Shown piece by piece: positions 13,001 to 23,209 of a DNA stretch of 64,000 nt. The stretch is taken from positions 157,115,741 through 157,179,740 of the forward strand of contig CM041465.1 of assembly GCA_023213395.1 (NCBI GenBank), given 5' to 3'. The notes beneath the pieces were generated by a model. It saw only the letters and a program-made list of their open reading frames with translations. It did no database searches and was not told where the DNA came from. Positions within the stretch are counted from its first letter, which is position 1; each line of letters starts with the position of its first letter. The translations under genes and the position numbers were made by a program. Origin of the DNA: Cycas panzhihuaensis. Lineage: Eukaryota; Cycadophyta.

Positions 13001-13090
13001 GATTTAACACAATATTTAATGAATGAATAGGTTGCAGATATTCTAACAAAGTCACTCAACAAAAATAAATTTTAATTTCTTAGAAATAAG
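10015..13090 (+). pseudogene. Element D pol: protease, integrase, RT, RNase H
   Basis: Copia-type pol in many broken frames. Protease: WYINLGASRHMTW near 10018-10056, where Asp-Ser-Gly has become Asn-Leu-Gly. Integrase: about 10490-11000, first catalytic Asp apparently Asn (AAT at 10627-10629) and the second kept in TFVDGFSW (about 10680-10700). RT: from 11655 (NQTWELVNL, NCKWMYKIKENSNG, YKARLIVKGYT), with YVDD intact at 12172-12183. RNase H: about 12640-13080 (STKIEHKS, TKSLNKN). Order PR-IN-RT-RH marks Ty1/copia. Many stops are TAG. Confidence 0.85.
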
Positions 13091-13110
13091 TTAGGCTTGA
13101 GTAGATAAAA

Positions 13111-13123
13111 TATTAAGAGAGGG
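13111..13123 (+). promoter_or_regulatory. Polypurine tract of element D
   Basis: TATTAAGAGAGGG lies directly before the 3' LTR; the purine run AAGAGAGGG would prime plus-strand synthesis. Confidence 0.72.
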
Positions 13124-13320
13124 TATTAATATGTAATGTTTTATCTAGGGATACTTGAGGGTTATACATTAAATCCCTCTTCATGTAATAATGACAAGTG
13201 TCCAATATATGTCATTCAAACAAACAACGGTTATAAATCATTGATATATATTTATTAAGAGACTCACTCTTACTTAATGCAAATATTCTATTCTCTCCAA
13301 TTTATGAGTTTGATTTAATA
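13124..13320 (+). repeat. 3' LTR of copia element D
   Basis: 197 bp, pairs with 8127-8323. It ends TAATA, a transition from TAACA, and is followed by TTCTT, the target duplication. Confidence 0.88.
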
Positions 13321-13554
13321 TTCTTATCCATATTGTATACCTCACAATGATGATGTTTCTAATAACATCTCTCATATGGTTTGGAGCTATAATAAAGTTG
13401 AGTCAACATATAAAATAAACATCTATACTTTCATTATGATAACACACTCTTTTTTTTTTCACTTATATATTTTTACCTTATTCTACATTTTTCATCTTAA
13501 TATTGAATACAATAGTTGGTTACATGTATGCCATTATATAGATCTCTTCGAGAG

Positions 13555-14605
13555 TGATCCCAGAAAAGCTTAGTTGGTGAAGAAATCAATTATCAACCTT
13601 TCTTCCTTGAGATCCTGGGAGTTAGTGTAGAAAGCTCAATACCATCAAAACAACAATGAGCCCATGAAAGGAAAATTCTACACCAAATCATTTATTCTTG
13701 ACATTGATCTAAAAGTATGAGGAGTAATACTTTTATTAAACCATGAAAATCTCCATTTAATGGTGGAGAAATCAACTAGCAAAAGAATGGTAAAATTACA
13801 AGGAATAAATGTTACAATTATACCATAAGGGGGACTCAAACCCTCCAAATGCTTCTCTAAGGATGCTTCCCAAGTCAAGTCTCCAAGAACCACCTCTCCA
13901 ACCTATAGAAGGGCTCAATTTATAGAAAGAAACCTGAATTGCATGTTTAACAAGTGGCAATCATGCAAGTATAACCACTAACCACCAGAATGCATGTTGT
14001 CCAAGTGGCCTTCATACAATTCTTAAAATGTTATAGCTTGTAACAGATCTTAACATACTCAAATTTGGCTCAAATTTGGTACACGTATAGGAACAATGTC
14101 CCCTCATCTTCCTCAAATTTTTAGCTCATTTGGATGTCATTTGACTATATTTTTATTCATTTAATAATAATATGTATTTGTTATTTTTCTGTTGTCCAAG
14201 TGGCCTTCATGCAATTCTTAAAATTTTAGCTTGTAACTAACCTTAAAAGACTCCAATTTAGCTCAAATTTGGTACACATATAGGAACGCATGTCTCCTCT
14301 TCTTCCTCAAAATTTTAGCTCATTTGGATGTCATTTGGCCATATTTCTATTCATATAATTATAATATATATTTTTTGTTTTTTCTGCTAGCTATGGGATT
14401 AATTTTTATGAAAAGACAAGGCTTGAACTCTAACCAAATGATATTTTATGAACCCCACCTTTTGTACACATCTAGTGGGATATGTCTTCTCCCTTTTCAC
14501 AAAATTTCATAGAATTTTGATACCATTTGGCCATATCTCTTTTAGTTATGCCAATGCCTAGCATTTTCTGCATCCTGTAAACATATGGTAGATCCTCCTG
14601 GATCA
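13555..14605 (-). repeat. 3' LTR of gypsy element E (left copy)
   Basis: Pairs with 19233-20281 along its full length. It holds two nearly identical units of about 195 bp (13996-14190 and 14191-14390) plus a weaker third (to about 14565), each with CAAATTTGGTACACAT-like and CTCATTTGGATGTCATTTG blocks. A 71-codon open frame appears on the minus strand in both LTR copies; I treat it as fortuitous. Confidence 0.93.
13996..14565. repeat. Tandem ~195-bp units inside the LTR of element E
   Basis: GTTGTCCAAGTGGCCTTCAT starts unit 1 at 13996 and unit 2 at 14191; the third unit is more diverged and shares the TTTGGCCATAT and TTTCATAGAATTTTGAT type blocks. The same array is at about 19670-20240 in the other LTR, so the duplication predates the insertion of this copy. 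Confidence 0.8.
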
Positions 14606-14623
14606 TGGCTCCCCCTTCCTTGG
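14606..14623 (-). promoter_or_regulatory. Polypurine tract of element E
   Basis: On the minus strand this reads CCAAGGAAGGGGGAGCCA, ending exactly at the TG of the 3' LTR. Confidence 0.85.
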
Positions 14624-14670
14624 AAAATAGCCAACTCTTGTTTGGCTTAGAATTGGAGATGGGGGAAGTG

Positions 14671-15045
14671 TTATTCTCCTTGTTGCCTACTAAACCACTT
14701 GGCCTTACTAGGCAATTGCCCTGCTACTCTAATCCTAAAAGATTCATATGTCTTATGTCTTGTTTTGGTAGATTTTCTCTCCAAGATACAATCTTCCTTG
14801 AGAGGCTCCTCACTTTCCAAATACAAATCATCAACTGAAGGTAAAGTGAACTGGTCATGTTCCTCATCTAGCATGGAGGGCTCAAAGAGTTTTAAGTATT
14901 CAGCATTTACTACTGAATATATTTGCATATAAGGTGGAAGATCAAGTTGGAAAGCATTGCAACCTACTTTTCTCAAAATCTTGAATGGTCCATACCTTAT
15001 AGGTTTGAGTTTCTTGCCTTCTCCTTTTAACCTCTCCTTACTCAA
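14671..15045 (-). pseudogene. Element E integrase C-terminus with chromodomain-like end
   Basis: 125 codons. The first half has the usual gypsy integrase C-terminal pattern (RYGPFKILRKVG, AFQLDLPP, VVNAEYLKLF). The second half contains ILERK, then FRIRVAGQLPSKAKW, which aligns with the aromatic-hydrophobic-Trp-Lys-Gly-x-Pro...Ala-Thr-Trp core of retroelement chromodomains with several core residues changed. Such domains steer integration to heterochromatin. The chromodomain call is by eye and needs a profile search. Confidence 0.72.
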
Positions 15046-15180
15046 GTATAACCATACTAAATCTCCTTCTTGAAAAGTACACTCTTTCCTATGCTTGTCA
15101 TGTCTTTCCTTGTACTTTTATTGAGTCCTTAGAAGTTGATCATGTACTTCTTTGTGGACTCTCCGGATCTTTCAAGTATC

Positions 15181-15850
15181 TTAAAGCCTTGCCATGCTCC
15201 TCCTTCTCTTTGTGGATCCTTCCTTAGGTTGCATGGAAAACTCTAAGTCAAATGGACTTTGAGGTAAGTATCCCAAACAAACTTCAAAAGGTGCTTTAGA
15301 GTGTGATGCATGCATTGCTCTATTAAAAGCAATTTGTAGAAAAGCCAATGATTCATCCCAAGTCTTTGGATGCTTGGAATTATATCCCCTCAATAGATGT
15401 ACCAAAGTTACATTCAAGATTCGCTTTCTCCATCTGTTTGAGGATGGAAACTTGTACTCCTCTTCAATTTGGTATCCATCATCTCCCATAGTGACTTCCA
15501 AAATGATAAAAGGAATCGAGTGTCCCGATCTGAAATGATGGAAGAAGGCAAGCCAAAATTCTTCCATACATGCTCGAAGAATAATTCAGCTGCTCCTATA
15601 CCTGTGATTGTCTTCTTACAAGGTATTAGACATATCATTTTACTAAACCTATCTACAACAACAAAGAGATAATCATGTCCTTCCTAGTCATGGGAAGTCC
15701 CCTAAAAATTAATGGAGATACTTTCCCAAGGCCTAGTAGGAATAGGAAGTGGTGTATACAATCCTAATTTTCTAGAAGAAGGCTTAGAAGTATTACACAT
15801 TACACATCCTTTTACATATTTTTTACATCATTTTGCATTTTTGGCCATAC
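15181..15850 (-). pseudogene. Element E integrase core, frame-broken
   Basis: Two overlapping frames (15414-15638 and 15181-15567) together give the core: IGAAELFFEHVWKNFGLP, IISDRDTRF with catalytic Asp, then FHPQTDGESE; the catalytic Glu region and LRGYNSKHPKTWDE, AFNRAMHASHSKAPFE follow. A frameshift near 15420-15570 separates them. The first Asp and the HHCC finger lie upstream (to about 15850) in poor frames. The enzyme would join the cDNA to the host chromosome. Confidence 0.85.
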
Positions 15851-15964
15851 AACATATCTTCTCAAGTTTGTTAAAGTCTTCTCTATACCAAAGTGACTAG
15901 CTACTTTAGAAGTATGGGCTTCTCTAAGCCACTTGATCTTGTCTCCTTTTGATGGAACATAGAG

Positions 15965-16378
15965 CTACTCCCCTTTGAAAAGTAGACCATCCTTCCAAGT
16001 AAGCTGGGAAGGTCTTCCTTTCGCTAGGTTCTCTAATTCTTCCTTCACAGCTTCATCTTCATGGTACAAGTCTTTGTACTCTTCATGATGCATTGGTTCC
16101 ACCTGCAAACTCATAAGAGAACTACAAACAAAAGTAGAAGAAGAAGTGGAACAAGGTGGTCTAGATAACATATCAGCAATTTTGTTATTAGATCTCTTTT
16201 TGTATTTAATTACAATATTGAATTGTTGTAAATAACTCATCCACTTCATGTGCCTTGCTTGCTGTAATTTACTTTGAGTTTGTAAAAATTGAAGAGGCTT
16301 ATAATCGGTATGAACTACAACCTCTTTTCCGAGCAAGTATGACCTCCAATGCTTGCATGCTTGATGAAGTGCAAACAT
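15965..16378 (-). pseudogene. Element E RNase H region
   Basis: Open for 137 codons on the minus strand. Motifs: HQACKHWRSYLLGKEVVVHTD, YKPLQFLQTQ and NNKIADMLSRPP, all usual for gypsy RNase H and the connection to integrase. It degrades the RNA strand during reverse transcription. The stretch between this and the RT frame (16378-16536) has changed frame. Confidence 0.88.
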
Positions 16379-16535
16379 TTCTCAATCATATGTTGGGTAG
16401 TTCTTCACTTGAGGGGTGAAGACTTCCGAATGGTACGCAATAGGCTTCCCATCTTGAATAAGCATGACCCATCGCATTTCCACTTGCATCGCCTTCTACT
16501 TCAAAAGGCCTTTACAAATTTGGCATTGCCAAAAC

Positions 16536-17507
16536 CTAAGTTTCACAAATTTTCTTCTTTAAAAGAAGAAAGGCTTCTTCCTCCTTGGAACCCCAAGTAA
16601 ACTTTCTACTAGATTTTGTTAATCCATGTAGAGGTCTTTGCAACTGTGAGAAATGAAGAATAAACTTTCTCAAGTATTGACAAGCTCCTAAGAAACTTCT
16701 CACCTCTGTGATGTTTGTTGGCCTAGGCCATTTGAGGATGGCTTGAGTCTTGAGTGGATCAATGCTCAACTTTCCTCCTCCAACCACAAAGCCTAAGAAG
16801 ATCAAGTTCTCCTTGCCAAATTCATACTTCTTCACATTAAGCTTCAAATGATGCTTAGCCATAGTCTTTAAAACTTCTTCTATGTGCTGCAAATATTCCT
16901 CCCATGTGTTGCTGAAAATCAAAATATCATCAAGATAGACAACAACAAAATTATTCAAGTAAGGCCTTAACATTTCATTCATTAGCCTCATGAATGTTGC
17001 AGGAGCATTACACAATCCGAAAGGCATAACCATCCATTCAAATAGTCCTTGCTTTGTTTTGAAGGCCATCTTCCATGTGTCCTCCTCCTTGACCCTAACT
17101 TGGTGATAACCACTTTTTAAATCCAATTTAGTGAAATAACAAGCATGCTAAATTTGATCAAGCAAATCATCTATACGAGGCAAACGGTAGCGATTTTTAA
17201 TTGTAATTTTATTCAAAGCACGAAAATCTATACACATTCTCCATCCTCCATCCTTCTTAGGCACTAAGACAATTGGTGACCCACAAGGTGAACATGAAGG
17301 TCTTATGACCCCTTGATCAAGCAACTCCTCAACTTGTCTCTTTATCTCATTATTCTCTATAATGGAGTGCCTATACAAAGCAACATTAGGTAATGGTACA
17401 TCTCCTATAAGAGTGATTTCATGCTCTGTCTTTCTCTTTGGTGGAAGCCCATCAACATGTTGAAATAGAATATCATACCTTGTCTTTAACTCCTCAATTT
17501 GTTGCAT
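16536..17507 (-). pseudogene. Element E reverse transcriptase
   Basis: Two open segments in the same frame (17148-17507 and 16536-17126) separated by a stop. Motifs in order: [66 protein letters not shown] at 16926-16937 with both catalytic Asp, then FLGFVV and RSFLGACQYLRKFI. This is the Ty3/gypsy RT signature. It is the best-kept coding part of the window. Confidence 0.93.
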
Positions 17508-17798
17508 TTATTTAGGTGATATAAGAAGAGTGTAAGTAGAAGGACCTTCTTCATCTCTTGGCTCTTCTTTTCTCCTTACCATTAAGATGACAAATTTACC
17601 ACATGCATTGATCATCCTTTTTGCTTGAGTAGCTGAAATTAATGCTATATTATCCAAGTGCTTCTTTGTGACCTTTATGATGAAGCCCTTGTTATCCTTC
17701 ATCAATCGATACTTTCTCTCCCTTCGATAGAAGAGTGCATCTCGATCCCACAAGTAGGGACTTCCAAGCACAACATGGCATACATCCAGTGGCACCAC
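17508..17798 (-). pseudogene. Element E protease-RT linker
   Basis: Open for 96 codons in the same frame as RT and protease. CHVVLGSPYLWDRDA is the usual CHVLLGRPW-type segment that follows the gypsy protease. It ends at a stop next to the RT segment. I infer part of one gag-pol polyprotein. Confidence 0.8.
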
Positions 17799-17864
17799 AT
17801 CACATATTACTTCATCAACAAAATCATTAGTGATGGAAAATTTAAGTGTACATTTCTTTGATAT

Positions 17865-18290
17865 TTACATTTCCACATCTTTATGGATCCAACCAAGAGG
17901 ATATGGGTGAGGGTGAGGAGTAGTTACTAACCCAATGCTCTTTACCAAACTTTTTGATATCGAATTCTTTTGGCTCCCCAGATCTATAATGACACCAATC
18001 ATACTATTTCCTACTTGAAGCTTCAAGTGAAATAGTTCCTCCCTTGTAGCATCATCTTTATAATTTGTAAGTAGAGTGACCTTCTCTTCTTCTCCTTCAC
18101 TTTGAATCTCCACCTCAGAAAGTAGTGCTTTCCCTTTTTCCTTCTTTCTTAATTCCATATCCTTGATATGCTTCGGCTTTAGTTCTGGATGTAACTTCCA
18201 ACACTTTGCTGTAATATGACCACTAATATCACAATGCTCACAATAGTTAGAACTTTTAACAAAATTAGTTCTTTTCTTCTTTCCTTCTTA
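17865..18290 (-). pseudogene. Element E zinc knuckle and aspartic protease
   Basis: The open part (17865-18158) contains FHLKLQVGNSMIGVIIDLGS; the protease triad Asp-Ser-Gly reads Asp-Leu-Gly, one C-to-T change. Just upstream (about 18200-18250) the minus strand gives a CCHC knuckle, CEHCDISGHITAKC. The protease would cut the polyprotein in the particle. The altered active site should kill it. Confidence 0.82.
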
Positions 18291-18422
18291 CCTTTTTTAT
18301 GAGTGCAATTTAGGATTCTTTTCATACTTATTAGAAGTAAAAGTAGAATCTTTAGACATGAATGTAGATTTCCTACTTTTACTTTCTATTGTCATACCCA
18401 TCCTACTTACTTCTCCAATGGA

Positions 18423-19041
18423 TTAAACCTTAAAAAGCCTTAGTTCCTTCCTTATGTATTCATGTAATCCTCCAATGAATTTCATAAGAGTAACATGTTC
18501 ATCCATATTAATACCAAGTAGCATGCCATGCCTAAAAAATAAAGAAGTATACTCTTGGACACTTACACCTCTCCCTTGGCATAAATATTGCCAAGTAGCC
18601 CATTGGTCTTCCTCATGACCTATGGGGTAGAATTGCATATTTTTTTTTTTTCTTAAAATCCCTCCATGAAAAAGAAGATACATCATGAGTCTTTAAATAT
18701 GCATTCCACCATGTCAATGCATGTTTACACAACTTGAGCCTAGCAAATGAAAGCTTTTGAGCATTACTATAAGCATAGATTATGAAGTAGGTTTCAATTT
18801 GATCCAACCAATGGTCCAACTTTTCAGCATTTACCTCTCCATCATAAGTTGGAATATCCAACTTTGCCTCCACCTTGAAGGGTTGATGAGATGAAGTACC
18901 ATTGCTTTCTTCAAAAGAGTGCTTTAATGTCTCCTCCTCTTCCTCTTCATGGTCGTGGTCATATGTGGATCCTCCTTCAAATTCCTTCTCTTTGCCTTCT
19001 CCTTTGACTAGAGGTAGAAGGTGGGTCATCATTTGCATCAA
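18423..19041 (-). pseudogene. Element E gag, split by a frameshift at an A run
   Basis: Retrotrans_gag-type capsid gene. The N-terminal frame (19041 down to 18613) has an acidic stretch of Glu, then KLDIPTYDGEVNAEKLDHWL, YSNAQKLSFARLKL and WWNAYLK. The C-terminal frame (18686 down to 18423) continues with FYPIGHEEDQWATWQYLCQG, VQEYTSLF and YIRKEL. The two overlap at a 12-base T run (A run on the coding strand) at about 18640-18652, so one slippage indel explains the break. From here through RT the coding frame is the same. Confidence 0.87.
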
Positions 19042-19214
19042 GGCTTCTACGTTCTTCTCAAGCTTTTCAAATCTAATTTCTCCATCTTCTTTTCACCATG
19101 GTGCTTGGATTCTTTCTTTGTCTTCTTGGTGATTGCAACACAAGAAAGTCTTCACCTTTATCTTTGTATCCTTTCCTTGTTTGTACCATTCAAGTCCCTA
19201 CAACAAAGATCAGA

Positions 19215-19227
19215 GGCTCTGATACCA
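19215..19227 (-). promoter_or_regulatory. Primer-binding site of element E
   Basis: GGCTCTGATACCA on the plus strand, i.e. TGGTATCAGAGCC on the element strand, the perfect initiator-Met-tRNA complement, five bases from the 5' LTR. Confidence 0.92.
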
Positions 19228-19232
19228 AAATA

Positions 19233-20281
19233 TGATCCCAAAAGAGCTTAGTTGGTGAAGAAATCAATTATCAACCTTTCCTCCTTGAGATCCTGGGAGT
19301 TAGTGTAGAAAGCTCAATAATATCAAAACAACAATGAGCCTATGAAAGGAAAATTCTACACCAAATCATTTATTCTTGACATTGATCTAAAAGTATGAGG
19401 AGTAATACTTTTATTAAACCATGAAAATCTCCATTTAATGGTGGAGAAATCAACTAGCAAAAGAATGGTAAAATTACAAGGAATAAATGTTATAATTATA
19501 CCAGAAGGGGGACTCAAACCCTCCAAATGCTTCTCTAAGGATGCTTCCCAAGTCAAGTCTCCAAGAACCACCTCTCCAACCTGTATAAGGGCTCAATTTA
19601 TAGAAAGAAACCTAAATTTTATGTTTAACAAGTGGCAATCATGCCAGTATAACCACTAACCACAAGAATGTTGTCCAAGTGGCCTTCATACAATTCTTAA
19701 AAACTTGCAGCTTGTAATAGATCTTAAAGTACTCAAATTTGGCTCAAATTTGGTACACGTATAAGAACGCATGTCCCCTCAGCTTTCTCAAATTTTTAGC
19801 TCATTTGGATGTCATTTGACTACATTTTTATTCATTTAATAATAATATGTATTTGCTATTTTTCTACTGTCCAAGTGGCCTTCATGTAATTCTTAAAAGT
19901 TGCAGCTTGTAACTGACCTTAAAAGACTTCAATTTAGCTCACATTTGGTACACATATAGGAACACATGTCTCCTCAACTTCCTCAAAATTTTAGCTCATT
20001 TGGATGTCATTTGGCCATATTTCTATTCATATAATGATAATATATATTTTCTGTTTTTTCTGCTAGCTGTGGGATTAATTTTTATGAAAAGACAAGGCTT
20101 GAACTCTAACCAAATGATATTTTCTAAACCCCAAATTTGGTACACATCTAGTGGGATGTGTCTTCTCCCTTTATACAAAATTTCATAGAATTTTGATACC
20201 ATTTGGCCATATCTCTTTTAGTTATGCCAATGCCTAGCATTTTCCACATCCTGTAAACATATGGTAGATCCTCCTGGATCA
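19233..20281 (-). repeat. 5' LTR of gypsy element E (right copy)
   Basis: 1,049 bp, pairs with 13555-14605. GAGAG follows at 20282-20286 and matches 13550-13554. It carries the same internal tandem units. Confidence 0.93.
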
Positions 20282-20286
20282 GAGAG

Positions 20287-22159
20287 GATGAGAATTGAGT
20301 ATTTATGGATTGAAGACATATGCTATATGAGGAACTAATACCCCTTTTATGATTTTGCCTTCTTCCATTAGTCTATTCTCGAGGCGCTTAAGGTCAAATC
20401 CATAGTATCTTTTAAAAATAGTATTTTTCTCTTCAAAATCAACTTCTATATCAATTTAGATGATTTATTCTCTAAATTGACTCACTAAGCTCTTTAAGCT
20501 TAAGGAACCTTTTTAAGGTTTTAAACTCTAGGATTACTTATTTCTTTATTTACTTGTACTTAAACAAGGTATAATTTGTTAAAATTTTAATCTAATTTCA
20601 TCCTTAGTTAGAGAAATTTTGTATGCCCTAATTGTTGTCATCATAGTTGTGGAGTTTTTCATATCATTTGATTTGCAAACTTCCATGTTTTATTATTATT
20701 GTGTTGAGTTTTTCTATATTGCATATTGTTAATTTTGTATCATGCCTTACTATCATAAATCTTACAATACCATGTATTTTGTATTGCATATTAGTAATGT
20801 ATTAGTTATGGTACATTATAGGTCACCCTATAATTTTTGCAATATCATTTAAGTTATACCATATGTTGCCCTATAGTTTATGTGATATGTTATGACTTTT
20901 ATACATTATTTTTGTGGTACATCATGTGTCTTCCACCTAATTTCTATGGTATGCTATCTTGTTTTAACGATATATATATTTCTCATATGTTTTGATTTAA
21001 TTTCATTTTGTTTCACAATTATGACTTCATTGGAATATTTTTATTACTTTACATAATTTTTCTGATTTTGATTTGATGATTACTCTCTCATAATTAAGTT
21101 CAATTATTTTTCTCTTATATAACCCAATATCATCTTCAAAATTGAGTTAAAGATTTTTTGTAACCATACTAGATTGATCTTTGATTTAATTCTGCTCATA
21201 ATTAATTTCTCACATGATTGATTATTTCTCTCTCATTTAATTTTCTTCTTTTATTGATCATCACTTTGGAAGAATTTTTATGGTGACCTATTTTCTATGA
21301 CTCATATTTTTCCATCTTTAATGGGACTCTCTTTAATTCTTTCTTAAATAGATTTTATTTAAGATTTAGATTTCTTCCAACATATAACAAATGTATTTGT
21401 AATTTTTCCTAGTGTTATTTTGCAAAAAGAAGAGAAATGAATAATGAGAAAGTGCACATTTATTCATTGTCAAATAGAAGAATCTCTCAAGAAAATAAAT
21501 TAGATAACAGACTTTATTTCTTATTTTCTTTATTTCATGTCTTTTATTTGATTAATGATTACAAAAATAATAATAGGAAATTTTAATTGATTTATTTTGG
21601 TAGACTATACAAATTAAATTAATGTGGTAAAAGAACCTATAAACCCTTACTAGAGAAACACCATTTTCAGTTTATAAATTCCCTCTCACTTTGTTACATC
21701 TTATATATAATTAGTGACCATATTATCTCATAGAAGCATCTATTTTTCATCGCTCATAGGGATAATGTTTCTTATGTAGTGAATTTTTATTTCTTTCTTC
21801 TTGGATTTTACCTTACTTCTAGGCATTTCCTTCAAATAAAGGAATAAAATCCATACATGAGCTAAATATAAGCTAAGGGAGAAAATATTAAGGAATCTAA
21901 TTCAAGGATTAAAGGATTTAAGTTGTTTATGATGCCTAAACTAAATTTTCATAAATTAGAAGTGATTACTAATTCATTTAATTCTCCTCCTAATTAGATC
22001 TTAATGTTTAGTTAGATTTCGATCTCTCATGGTAAAATTACTTACTTTTTAGGAATTATTTTTAGATTAAGTATTCACTTAACCTAGATGTGGAAATGAG
22101 TTACATATAAGTTGATTAAGTAGAATAATCAATTATTGTCTATTGTTAATATATTTGAA
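20287..22159. other. AT-rich stretch without a recognised gene
   Basis: Stop-dense on both strands, many T and A runs. I find no domain or clear terminal repeat. Confidence 0.5.
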
Positions 22160-22560
22160 GTGTGTGTAAAGGTTTTTTTTTCCTTTTATATTCATTATGT
22201 TTCTTATTAGTTTCTGTTAACTTCACGCTTATATTTATTAGAGAAATTATGAGAAATTTCCTTTGTTTTGATGGTAAGAGGTCAAGTAGATTTTATCAAG
22301 TTGACTATAAATTTTATCACATTCCTAGAGAAATAGGAGGGTTTGGTTTATGTAATTTGAAACTCCATAAATAAGCCTATCATATTCCAAAACATAAGGG
22401 AATTGGAATAATCAATATTTAATTAATAAATTAGTATTTTAAAGGGAATAATTAATGTTCAATTAGGAAGTTGGTATTTTGGAGAGAAAATTGAAGATAG
22501 GTTAAGATCACTATAAATACCTTACTTATACTATAATTATTTTAATTTTGGTTTTATACT
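22160..22560 (+). pseudogene. LINE reverse-transcriptase C-terminal fragment
   Basis: The plus strand reads FLCFDGKRSSRFYQVDYKF, then REIGGFGLCNLKLHK. This matches the region just after the LINE RT core, where an FxWxG...W...P..GGLGL pattern is usual (two Trp changed). No endonuclease or tail is attached, so it is a fragment. Confidence 0.55.
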
Positions 22561-22689
22561 TATGATGACTACTTTAGTAGTATTTTTTTAGGTCTCATCA
22601 CTTTAAAGAATATTACTATTTTATTAGTTACATAAAAGAGGGTGGTAACAAAGCCATTGTAGCTAATAGATTTTAAAAGAAGTGGAGGG

Positions 22690-22900
22690 AGAAGAACCCT
22701 TTTCTTTTTTTATATATAAAATCCTTATAAAGTAGGGTTGATCCTTTGGCATAAGATGCCATGGGACAAAGGGTATTATTCCACCAAAATCATCCAAGAT
22801 TTTCATGTGGCCCCAGTTGCTTTAGAGATAATTACAATATGCTACTCTACATCCTTTGAAAAGCTTGAAGTTGATAAAAGTTATCAAAGGTCTAAAATGG
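22690..22900 (-). repeat. LINE 3' end fragment, same family as the window end
   Basis: From about 22697 the plus strand has a T-rich run, then a block ending in TATTATTCCACC. The same order of words (AAAATC.TATAAAG, AGCATAAGA, GGTATTATTCCAC) is at 63909-64000. Both look like a LINE 3' UTR in antisense behind an oligo(A) tail. Confidence 0.55.
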
Positions 22901-23209
22901 GTCACATTTTTTGATTAATTAATGACCAATAGTTTTCCAACCTATAACCATTCTTCCCTCCTAGGCCCAGAAACATGATAACTCAAAACTCAAGCAAATA
23001 ACTAAATAGGCCAACTTTTAGCCAATTTGCCCTCTTAGGCCTAAATACAGTGATAATATAAATGACCACTACCACCGCCATTGGCCATTGAGAATTATAT
23101 GATAAGCCATCACTATCATAAATACCCCTATCACTGAGCTCTAAAAAAATTACATCAAAACTAGGTGAAAGTAACAAGAGGTAGAAGAAACTTAAAAACT
23201 ATTACTAAG
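22901..23209. other. Unassigned spacer
   Basis: A little richer in GC with short CCAC-type repeats (about 23065-23085). A 64-codon minus-strand frame is present, but it shows no domain. Confidence 0.4.

Larger units (their letters stand above)
8127..13320 (+). mobile_element. Ty1/copia element D, decayed
   Basis: A 5.2-kb LTR retrotransposon with two 197-bp LTRs, an initiator-Met-type primer-binding site, a purine tract, gag-pol in the copia order (integrase before reverse transcriptase), and a 5-bp target duplication TTCTT at 8122-8126 and 13321-13325. By eye the LTRs differ at about 28 of 197 positions (about 14 percent), the oldest of the intact pairs in this window. LTR termini are TA...CA and TA...TA, read as decayed TG...CA. 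Confidence 0.9.
13555..20281 (-). mobile_element. Ty3/gypsy element E (chromovirus-like), minus strand
   Basis: A 6.7-kb LTR retrotransposon with LTRs of 1,051 and 1,049 bp that start TG and end CA, a 5-bp target duplication GAGAG (13550-13554 and 20282-20286), a primer-binding site next to the right LTR and a polypurine tract next to the left LTR. Domain order gag-PR-RT-RNase H-integrase places it in Ty3/gypsy; the C-terminal piece resembles a chromodomain. Hand comparison of the LTRs gives roughly 5 percent difference, the youngest pair here, in line with its better-kept reading frames. Confidence 0.94.

Noticed and set aside
13678-13893. 71-codon minus-strand frame, also at 19356-19571
   Set aside because: Both copies are the same part of the two LTRs of element E. 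Conservation comes from the LTR pairing and not from selection.
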